Shown: positions 1-5,178 of the stretch, piece after piece
How the letters are laid out: each line of letters starts with the position of its first letter
Position numbering within the stretch: position 1 is the first letter of the stretch
Position numbers and translations under genes: made by a program
Assembly: GCA_002372875.1 (NCBI GenBank)
Contig: DFJD01000011.1
Coordinates: 1 to 15,878 of the forward strand
Length of the DNA stretch: 15,878 nt
Reading direction: 5' to 3'
Source of the DNA: Clostridiales bacterium UBA3680
Lineage (GTDB): Bacteria > Bacillota > Clostridia > Lachnospirales > CAG-274
Notes under the pieces: model-generated
Database searches by the model: none
What the model saw: only the letters and a program-made list of their open reading frames with translations
Told to the model about the DNA's origin: nothing

Positions 1-16
1 AAAAACCGTGTAAATA

Positions 17-44
17 TTGAAATCCGAACCTATTTTTGTATAAT
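17..44 (+). promoter_or_regulatory. possible promoter at the left edge
   Basis: TTGAAA (17-22) and TATAAT (39-44) are separated by 16 bp on the plus strand. No reading frame or terminator follows that it would obviously serve, and the DNA here is AT-rich, so this may be chance. Confidence 0.25.
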
Positions 45-95
45 ATTAAAGGAATATTTACGGAACTACTGATTAATTAATCATTCGCATATTTG

Positions 96-255
96 GATAA
101 TATTACCGCATACTGTGTCAAAGCCCATGTTTGTAACTTTGCAAGCAAAGTTACAAATCCCGTAGGGACGGACTATTTTGCATAGCAAAATAGCCGCTAC
201 ATAGCTTCCGGCTGTGCCATCGGGTCTTTTCCTTGTCTGCGATAATATTATCGCA
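96..255. mobile_element. hairpin-rich element between 15-bp direct repeats (MITE-like)
   Basis: GATAATATTACCGCA at 96-110 and GATAATATTATCGCA at 241-255 are direct repeats with 14 of 15 bases identical. Between them lie a 13-bp stem with a 2-nt loop (130-157), a 9-bp stem with a 3-nt loop (173-193) and GC-richer DNA (158-225) quite unlike its AT-rich surroundings. The right repeat is itself the core of an 18-bp perfect palindrome (238-255). No transposase is encoded. The layout resembles a small non-autonomous element with duplicated target DNA, but a structured intergenic repeat would look the same. That it is mobile is inference. Confidence 0.4.
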
Positions 256-310
256 AATCTGCTTCAAGTGAATTAATCAGTGTTTCCTTAAGTCTCTCCT
301 TTTCATTCAT
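248..310 (-). CDS. 20-codon reading frame with strong promoter and Shine-Dalgarno
   Basis: The frame runs from ATG (308-310) to TAA (248-250) and encodes the 20 residues MNEKERLKETLINSLEADLR, a charged and probably helical peptide. A strong Shine-Dalgarno, GAGGAGGG (316-323), lies 5 nt upstream, and a near-consensus promoter (358-386) precedes it. The stop codon lies in the palindromic direct repeat that bounds the hairpin element at 96-255. It could be a genuine micropeptide, a leader peptide, or the N-terminus left from a longer gene lost when the neighbouring element or a deletion arrived. I do not recognise the sequence and assign no function. Confidence 0.4.
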   Translation of the reverse strand: MNEKERLKETLINSLEADLR

Positions 311-357
311 AGAAACCCTCCTCATTAGTTATTGCAGATAATATATTTTCTATATTT

Positions 358-386
358 AGTATATACATTTATAACATATTTGTCAA
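358..386 (-). promoter_or_regulatory. promoter for the 20-codon frame
   Basis: On the minus strand TTGACA (381-386) and TATACT (358-363) are 17 bp apart, a near-perfect vegetative promoter. Transcription would start near 351 and reach the Shine-Dalgarno at 316-323 after roughly 30 nt. Confidence 0.75.
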
Positions 387-424
387 CAGTTTTATACACA
401 TTTTTTACACATTTAGTTTATCAA

Positions 425-459
425 AAGAAAAACCCCGAAAACAAGCCGTTTCGGGGTTT
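425..459 (-). terminator. intrinsic terminator after the small-gene cluster
   Basis: An 11-bp stem (430-440 with 449-459, AAACCCCGAAA arm) is followed on the minus strand by a U-rich tract (TTTTTCTTTT). It would end transcripts coming from the genes at 716-2331 and insulates the promoter at 358-386. Confidence 0.8.
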
Positions 460-619
460 GAATAGTTGTATATGATTATCTCTTGCGGAATTTTTTAAGG
501 TCCAAAAACCGCTTAAACAGGACATCTGTAAAACTTTTGTGTCTTATGGGTGTCCTGTTGGACACTGGTCAAATTATCCAACGAGAATGATATACCATAA
601 TTCCAATTTTTATAGTAAT
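460..619. other. non-coding stretch with a small hairpin
   Basis: There is no supportable gene here. A 6-bp stem with loop TGTT lies at 550-565, and a 9-bp inverted repeat pairs 516-524 with 551-559. A minus-strand frame (479-568, stop at 476-478) ends in a basic segment FKRFLDLKKFRKR that looks protein-like, but it has no start codon or ribosome binding site. It could be the tail of a decayed gene. Confidence 0.4.
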
Positions 620-715
620 TTACTTCGAACTTGCTATTAGCTCTATTTCCTCCTTAAGCAGATTAGAGTCTATCATCTTTAACTGCTTTATACAAGAATA
701 CAAATACTCTTGTGC
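620..715 (-). other. in-frame continuation of the 716-1132 gene beyond its TAG
   Basis: Immediately after the TAG at 716-718 the same frame stays open for 31 codons (AQEYLYSCIKQLKMIDSNLL, then KEEIELIASSK) and ends at TAA (620-622). Its amphipathic, K/E/L/I-rich make-up matches the protein before the stop. The simplest reading is a nonsense change such as CAG or AAG to TAG, so the gene may be a recent pseudogene. Readthrough is possible but not shown. Confidence 0.5.
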
Positions 716-1132
716 CTATTGTAAACAACTATGCTCTTCAAACACTAAATAATATTTTTGAAGTTCTTTTGTGCAACTATGCATTGTATCCATCAAGTCA
801 ACATATTTAGACGGAATTTCGACGCAACAGTTATTAAGGCTTTCCACAATTTTCCTACACATATCAAATACTGTTGATTTTCTAACACCTTTCTTTTGAG
901 AATAAGAAATAATTTTTATTAATTCTTTATTATTCTGAAATACAACTTCAAGTATTTTTCGAATTATTTGATACTCTTTAAACTGTAATATTTGATTCAT
1001 ATTTCTTTGAGCTTTTTGAATTCTTGATTGCAATGTTATTATTTGATACAATGTCACCGGAAATAAAGTGATTGTTATAATATCCGCTAAAGTACTCATA
1101 TTCTTAATAATTTCATTTATAATTTTTTCCAT
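716..1132 (-). CDS. small unknown protein with N-terminal hydrophobic segment, interrupted by TAG
   Basis: This frame encodes 138 aa, starts at ATG (1130-1132) and ends at TAG (716-718). Residues about 12-33 form a hydrophobic stretch (ADIITITLFPVTLYQIIT) that could be one membrane helix or anchor. The rest is charged and helical, with many K, E, I and L. Only 2 nt separate it from the stop of the upstream gene, so the two are probably translationally coupled; the Shine-Dalgarno (GGGGTTAAGAG) is weak. The frame continues past the TAG for 31 sense codons to TAA at 620-622, so the protein was probably once about 170 aa or is read through. I recognise no family. AT-rich composition and position suggest acquired DNA. 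Confidence 0.6.
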   Translation of the reverse strand: MEKIINEIIKNMSTLADIITITLFPVTLYQIITLQSRIQKAQRNMNQILQFKEYQIIRKILEVVFQNNKELIKIISYSQKKGVRKSTVFDMCRKIVESLNNCCVEIPSKYVDLMDTMHSCTKELQKYYLVFEEHSCLQ

Positions 1133-1134
1133 TT

Positions 1135-1497
1135 TTAGTTGACTCTTAACCCCTTATATTTAGGGTTGTCACCATATAACGCCCAAAAAACTTCTTCCCA
1201 GCGTCCACATTCCATAAAAGCTCGAGTAATATATTCACAAAAATGATAATCCCCATAATGTTCTTTGCTTAAAATATTATACATTTCTGTTTCAAATCTC
1301 GCACTTGAAATATCCTGTTGGTTATCTATAGCTGTTCTATATTTATCCATTAAATCCATTATTGCTACATATTCATTATGAGTTATTTCATATTCAAATA
1401 ACAATCTACTAACATCATCGTTATCAAATAGCAAGGTTTGCCTAAATTCAATATAATCCAATCTTTCCTCTTGATTATCAAATTTTCTTATAATCAT
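1135..1497 (-). CDS. small acidic protein of unknown function
   Basis: This 120-aa protein is acidic and aromatic, with a distinctive C-terminal half (GDYHFCEYITRAF at about 82-94, then GRWEEVFWALYGDNPKYKG). It has no signal peptide or membrane helix. The general pattern reminds me of the small DUF1878/YhaI-type cytoplasmic proteins of Firmicutes, but the match is loose. The ATG at 1495-1497 has GGAGG only 1 nt upstream, unusually close, so initiation may be inefficient or at another codon. It is the first gene of a tight pair with 716-1132. No consensus promoter is visible in the 134 nt upstream. Confidence 0.6.
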   Translation of the reverse strand: MIIRKFDNQEERLDYIEFRQTLLFDNDDVSRLLFEYEITHNEYVAIMDLMDKYRTAIDNQQDISSARFETEMYNILSKEHYGDYHFCEYITRAFMECGRWEEVFWALYGDNPKYKGLRVN

Positions 1498-1607
1498 ACC
1501 TCCACTATGATATTTTTAACATACCATATTTCTTATATACATTCAGAATCATTATTTAAAAGAAAGGGAGTTAGAAAAGAAACTACCAACATTTCTAAAA
1601 CCCTTGT

Positions 1608-1637
1608 TTGACATATACTAATCAGCTGATCTTATAC
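1608..1637 (+). promoter_or_regulatory. possible plus-strand promoter with palindromic operator-like core
   Basis: TTGACA (1608-1613) and TTATAC (1632-1637) are 18 bp apart on the plus strand. A perfect 10-bp palindrome, ATCAGCTGAT (1621-1630), fills the spacer, where a repressor could sit. It faces the small gene at 1632-1742 from the antisense side. Promoter-like strings are common in AT-rich DNA, so this is tentative. Confidence 0.35.
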
Positions 1638-1742
1638 CCATATTGGGAATGCTTTCTTGCCGTAGTCTTTGGCATAAATTCTACGCCCGTCTTTAAGCGT
1701 AATATATGCAACAAAAATACATTTTTTAGATTTTTTTGACAC
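1632..1742 (-). CDS. 36-aa small protein typical of Clostridial mobile elements
   Basis: GTG at 1740-1742 starts a 36-codon frame ending in TAA (1632-1634). A full Shine-Dalgarno AAGGAGG (1750-1756) lies 7 nt upstream, and no competing ATG in this frame has such a site. The product begins MSKKSKK, then a beta-like ITLKDGRRIYAKDYGKKAFPI core with a hydrophobic end. From memory, small proteins of the form basic start + ITLKNGKRIYA + YGLKAF recur beside integrases and accessory genes in Clostridial conjugative elements; their role is unknown. The family resemblance is recalled, not searched. No promoter of its own is clear on the minus strand. Confidence 0.7.
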   Translation of the reverse strand: MSKKSKKCIFVAYITLKDGRRIYAKDYGKKAFPIWV

Positions 1743-1872
1743 ATTACCGCCTCCTTTCAAAAGATTTTTTCAAAACAAGTTTGAAAATCTATTGAAAAAA
1801 GAAGATAACTATAGTAAACTAATTAAATGGTACGGATTAGAGTACTGGTAGTTTAGTTACCTACTCTTTTCC

Positions 1873-1917
1873 AAAAGCTTCATTCAGGTTGGCATTTGAA
1901 TGAAGCTTTTTTATAAT
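1873..1917 (+). terminator. strong intrinsic terminator, mainly plus strand
   Basis: A 13-bp stem (AAAAGCTTCATTC at 1873-1885 with 1898-1910) and a 12-nt loop are followed on the plus strand by a T-rich tract (TTTTTTATAATA). On the minus strand only four Ts follow, so it works best for plus-strand RNA, although no plus-strand gene lies upstream. Confidence 0.65.
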
Positions 1918-1937
1918 AACCAGCATATGCTGGTTAT
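1916..1937. repeat. 22-bp perfect palindrome
   Basis: Positions 1916-1937 are a perfect palindrome (11-base arm ATAACCAGCAT). It lies 4 nt beyond the stop of the 1942-2331 gene. In RNA the middle would form the loop and leave a 9-bp stem. It may be a 3'-end processing or protection hairpin, or a protein-binding site; there is no direct evidence for either. Confidence 0.5.
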
Positions 1938-1941
1938 ATAC

Positions 1942-2331
1942 CTATTTAAGAAGAGTTGCCTTTGCTAAATCAAACAAAATAGCACCCTCTTCTTTTAATA
2001 ATATGCCGTTAGAACGATAAGCCTCTTTATCTAAATTCCAGCCTGTCATTTCCTGCAATGTGTTGAGTAAATCTTTACCATTCCAACGAACAGACAAAAC
2101 TTTTGATGATTCTCTTTCTTTGTAAAATGTGACGCTATTTGTATCATTTTTTTTGCAGGATTTTATAGCTATTTGTTGTTTACTTGTGTTAATCAGTAAA
2201 ACTACATATTCTGGATAATTCAGCTTCATTACAACGGCTTTGTTAAAAGTGACGCCATTTTTTGTTATCGAAACATACGGTACTCCCTCTTCAAAATTAA
2301 AGGATGTAAACCCATCTAGTAACGATGCCAT
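1942..2331 (-). CDS. conserved-looking 129-aa protein of unknown function
   Basis: The start is ATG 2329-2331, with GGGAGGTGA 5-6 nt upstream (2337-2345); an upstream in-frame GTG lies inside that binding site and is rejected. The 129-aa product has no signal or membrane segment and looks like a compact alpha/beta protein: alternating strands in the first 60 residues (VPYVSITKNGVTFNKAVV, then YVVLLINT and IAIKSC), then SVRWNGKDLL and a helical C-terminus. I do not recognise a named family. It has its own perfect consensus promoter, so it is expressed independently of the restriction-modification operon upstream. A role in that defence neighbourhood is only a guess from position. Confidence 0.7.
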   Translation of the reverse strand: MASLLDGFTSFNFEEGVPYVSITKNGVTFNKAVVMKLNYPEYVVLLINTSKQQIAIKSCKKNDTNSVTFYKERESSKVLSVRWNGKDLLNTLQEMTGWNLDKEAYRSNGILLKEEGAILFDLAKATLLK

Positions 2332-2352
2332 AAAATCACCTCCCACTCATTC

Positions 2353-2381
2353 ATTATAACACTACGCATATAATATGTCAA
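2353..2381 (-). promoter_or_regulatory. consensus promoter for the 129-aa gene
   Basis: TTGACA (2376-2381), a 17-bp spacer and TATAAT (2353-2358) on the minus strand match the vegetative consensus in full. Transcription should start near 2346, right at the Shine-Dalgarno, giving a leader of about 15 nt. Confidence 0.9.
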
Positions 2382-2510
2382 TACATTTTATTTTTTGTGT
2401 CTGCTGTTTGCTTTGTATTTGCTTCAAATTAGTTTTGGATACGTAACATTTTTTAGGTGCACTTGATAATTGAATGAGTTTATGTATTGTTAGAGTATGT
2501 TTTTTATAAA

Positions 2511-3254
2511 TCATTTTTTAAAAACAAATAAATACTCATGTGCAATTAATAAAAAATTATATTTTACGCTATTTGTTTTCCAATATCCTGTCGCTCGGCA
2601 ATTATGTTGCTCCTTTATTATTAGTTCCTTTAATGTAAATCCCGCATCTTGAAATATTCTCATTACATCAAAACTCATTGGTATCATACATCCTTTTTGA
2701 CGAGTATCTCCCATAAGCACAGCACAAAACTTTCCCTTTTTCAATACTCGATAGCTTTCAGCTGCTACCGGCTTCATTTGCTCGAGAAAATCTTTTATTT
2801 TTAACTGCGATAAATCCTCCGGAATACCATCACTATACTTGATTATATCAGCATAAGGAGGATGCGTGCATATTAAATCAATGCTTTCATCATCAAGAAA
2901 GTCTAATTTCCTTGCATCGCCTTTGCGAATATCAACATTTCCCGTTGCTGATTCATAAAAAAAGTCCGTTTTTTCTATACAACGTTCAATAGCAACGTTG
3001 TTGCAATCAACACCAATAATATCCCTATTTAATAATTTCGCTTCGACCAGTGTTGTTCCTCCGCCGGCAAATTGGTCAAGAACCAAATCCCCTTCTTGTG
3101 AGTAACGGAGAATAATATTTCGCGGAATATACGGAGACCAATTTCCTCTCCATTTTGCATCGTGAGTTGCCCAATCTCCACGCTTTGGAAAGGACCAATG
3201 TGTTGTCATTTCCAATTCAAAATCATCAGGCTTCCATTTTTTTATTTGTTTCAT
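2511..3254 (-). CDS. second DNA methyltransferase of the DpnII-like locus (HPPY motif)
   Basis: A 247-aa S-adenosylmethionine-dependent DNA methyltransferase. The cofactor-binding motif I is LDQFAGGGTTLVEA (about 59-72), followed by an acidic strand end (IIGVDCNN). Motif IV, which holds the flipped base, reads THPPYADIIKYS with HPPY at 131-134. The order is cofactor motif first, catalytic motif second, so this is not a beta-class enzyme like DpnA, the usual second methylase of DpnII systems. Histidine replaces the usual D, N or S of the catalytic motif. Target base (N4-cytosine or N6-adenine) cannot be told. It lies 63 nt after the endonuclease gene, with a weak Shine-Dalgarno (TAGAGAT), and is the last gene of the operon. 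No terminator is evident after it. Confidence 0.88.
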   Translation of the reverse strand: MKQIKKWKPDDFELEMTTHWSFPKRGDWATHDAKWRGNWSPYIPRNIILRYSQEGDLVLDQFAGGGTTLVEAKLLNRDIIGVDCNNVAIERCIEKTDFFYESATGNVDIRKGDARKLDFLDDESIDLICTHPPYADIIKYSDGIPEDLSQLKIKDFLEQMKPVAAESYRVLKKGKFCAVLMGDTRQKGCMIPMSFDVMRIFQDAGFTLKELIIKEQHNCRATGYWKTNSVKYNFLLIAHEYLFVFKK

Positions 3255-3317
3255 TTTTTTATCTCTAAAAATTTTTCTATGGGTTAAATAAAAATATTTA
3301 TCTTTAAATCGGGTTTT

Positions 3318-4172
3318 TCAAAATGTTTTAATTATACCGTTTTCCATATCAGAAATAGAATATATTGTATCCAATACCTCAAAAGTTTCTTCGAGATTAT
3401 GACTTGCACTTTGCCAGCCTTTACCGTCTGTAAACCACACAAAAGTAAAACCGTCAATAGTATCTGCCTCCTGTGCAATTTGTTTATAGCTTCTTGCTGT
3501 TTCGTTTAATTTAGAACCACCACTTGCATAGAAGTTGGTTTCGATTCCGTAAATCATCTTTGCCGTTTTTACTACAAAATCAAATCTTTTTTCAGTTTTT
3601 CCCCGATTTGATATTGATGATAAATCGATCCCCCATTTGTCGGTAATTTCATGTATATACATTTCTTTAAAATAAGTTTCGTCTTTGACATATCCGGCTT
3701 TTATAATATAGCTTTCAACCAAGTCTTCCATAAGGTGTCCGCCGCGATTTTTTCTTCCGTTTGAATCCAATCCCGTTTCAACACCTGTTGCATAATCAAC
3801 CAAGCTTTGAATGATATGTTTTTCCATAAGGTCAAAAAGTCCGGTTTTACGCATAAATACAGCATACTGTTCGGCAGAATAATTCATTTTTTTGAAGCTG
3901 TAGGAAAATTCTGCTTCGTTATCGAGTACATAGACTTCGTTAGATCTTACGGCAAGTAACAAAGGAATACATTTAAGAGTTTCCGGATATTTTTTTACAA
4001 GTTGTGTAAACTCTTTTTCGATATCCGAAGAACCGATTAAGGTGTTTAAAATATTCAGTTCAACCTTTATATGGTCAACATTTTTGTGTACTTTATCAAA
4101 ATCGATATAATATTCATAATTTGCTATGCTGTTCCTAAATTTATTTAACCAGTCATTAAAATTTCGTTTCAA
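3318..4172 (-). CDS. dpnB: type II restriction endonuclease, DpnII/MboI family (GATC)
   Basis: The 284-aa product aligns by eye along its whole length with pneumococcal DpnII (288 aa), which cuts unmethylated GATC. Family landmarks are NYSAEQYAVFMRKTGLFDL (about 98-114), TGVETGLDSNGRKNRGG (129-145) and the PD-(D/E)XK-like core RFDFVV (D198) plus ETNFY (E211, N213), then GSKLNETARSYK. Nothing is missing, so it is probably active. The start is TTG (4170-4172) with AAGGATG upstream; the ATG just before it is out of frame. It follows the Dam-class methylase by 20 nt in the same operon, so protection is made first. The rare start codon may keep endonuclease levels low. Confidence 0.95.
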   Translation of the reverse strand: MKRNFNDWLNKFRNSIANYEYYIDFDKVHKNVDHIKVELNILNTLIGSSDIEKEFTQLVKKYPETLKCIPLLLAVRSNEVYVLDNEAEFSYSFKKMNYSAEQYAVFMRKTGLFDLMEKHIIQSLVDYATGVETGLDSNGRKNRGGHLMEDLVESYIIKAGYVKDETYFKEMYIHEITDKWGIDLSSISNRGKTEKRFDFVVKTAKMIYGIETNFYASGGSKLNETARSYKQIAQEADTIDGFTFVWFTDGKGWQSASHNLEETFEVLDTIYSISDMENGIIKTF

Positions 4173-4192
4173 TGTAATTCATCCTTTTCTGT

Positions 4193-5077
4193 TCAATTAC
4201 CGTAATTACTTATTAAAAGTTCACTAATTAAGCCTCGACCCTTAGAATTGCTGTTTATCATTCTTGTGGCATTTACTCTGTCTATATTAAATTTTTTATA
4301 AATGTCATCAAAAAAATTATCGTTTATATCTGTGTTTTTGGGGTCTGAATTGCTTGCAACAACTTTAGCTCCTTTTTCGGAAATATGTTCAATAAAATGA
4401 GCCAACTGAATTTGTTGTTCATCTCCGAATTCTGTTTTTGCATAAGAAGTAAATGAGGATGTTTCACTTAATGGGCGATAAGGAGGGTCTATATATACAA
4501 AAGTATCTGCATCAATAAAATCTGCACATTTACTGTAATCTCCACATTCAATATTTACATTTTTCAATAGCTCACTTATTGTTTTGAGTTTTTCTTCGTC
4601 ACATATAAGTGGCTTTTTGTACGAGCCCATGGGAACATTATAATGTCCCTTTCCGTTTACTCTGTATAAGCCGTTAAAGCAAGTTTTATTAAGAAAAATG
4701 AAAAGAGCGGCTTTAGTTTCGGATTCTCCCGGATTGTTAATTAGGTCGTTGTATTTGTTGCGCTGTGTATAAAAATACTCTTTACGCTGTTCGTTATCCA
4801 TATCCCAAAATAATGATTGCATTTCATGAAGTATTTTGATTAAAGATTTTACATTATCCCTAATTTGAATATATGTATTTGTTAATTCGGGGTTGATATC
4901 GTTAATCATAATTTCCTTGGGATGATAGTTTGCAAGAACATCAAACAATACAGCACCTCCGCCAACAAAAGGTTCACAATATTTATCTATTTTATTTGGA
5001 TATTTTGTTCGTATAACGTCAAGAAGTTGGCTTTTGCCACCTGCCCATTTCACGAACGGTTTTACTGTTTTAAACAT
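4193..5077 (-). CDS. dpnM: DNA adenine methyltransferase, D12 class (DpnM/Dam-like)
   Basis: This 294-aa N6-adenine methyltransferase of the alpha class (MethyltransfD12 fold) modifies GATC and protects the host from the endonuclease made by the next gene. Visible motifs are KWAGGKSQL (10-18, motif X), CEPFVGGGAVLFD (34-46, motif I, cofactor binding), NKTCFNGLYRVN followed by GHYNVPMGSYKKP (130-156, typical of Dam and DpnM) and the catalytic DPPY at 197-200. Length matches the family (270-300 aa). The start is ATG 5075-5077 with AGGGTGA 6 nt upstream. A near-consensus promoter gives a leader of only about 14 nt. It is the first gene of the operon. Confidence 0.95.
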   Translation of the reverse strand: MFKTVKPFVKWAGGKSQLLDVIRTKYPNKIDKYCEPFVGGGAVLFDVLANYHPKEIMINDINPELTNTYIQIRDNVKSLIKILHEMQSLFWDMDNEQRKEYFYTQRNKYNDLINNPGESETKAALFIFLNKTCFNGLYRVNGKGHYNVPMGSYKKPLICDEEKLKTISELLKNVNIECGDYSKCADFIDADTFVYIDPPYRPLSETSSFTSYAKTEFGDEQQIQLAHFIEHISEKGAKVVASNSDPKNTDINDNFFDDIYKKFNIDRVNATRMINSNSKGRGLISELLISNYGN

Positions 5078-5097
5078 AAAAAATCACCCTATGCAAT

Positions 5098-5126
5098 ATT
5101 CTATCAAAAATTCTCAAATTTGTAAA
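5098..5126 (-). promoter_or_regulatory. promoter of the restriction-modification operon
   Basis: TTTACA (5121-5126), a 17-bp spacer and TAGAAT (5098-5103) on the minus strand. The expected start near 5091 coincides with the Shine-Dalgarno, so the methylase mRNA leader is very short. Confidence 0.8.
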
Positions 5127-5143
5127 TGAGATAATTTATCAAC

Positions 5144-5172
5144 AAAAAAGCGGAACGGGTTGACCGTTCCGC
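5144..5172 (-). terminator. intrinsic terminator of ileS
   Basis: A 9-bp GC-rich stem (GCGGAACGG at 5150-5158 with 5164-5172, loop of 5 nt) is followed on the minus strand by six Ts (5144-5149). It lies 6 nt past the ileS stop codon. Confidence 0.92.
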
Positions 5173-5178
5173 AAATTA

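Noticed and set aside
70..83. 14-bp palindrome TGATTAATTAATCA, similar to the core of the Dus terminator
   Set aside because: The shared AT-rich core is short and without matching flanks, so the resemblance is probably coincidence.
476..568. Protein-like tail (FKRFLDLKKFRKR) on the minus strand
   Set aside because: There is no start codon or binding site, and a stop precedes it; it is too short to separate a gene remnant from chance.
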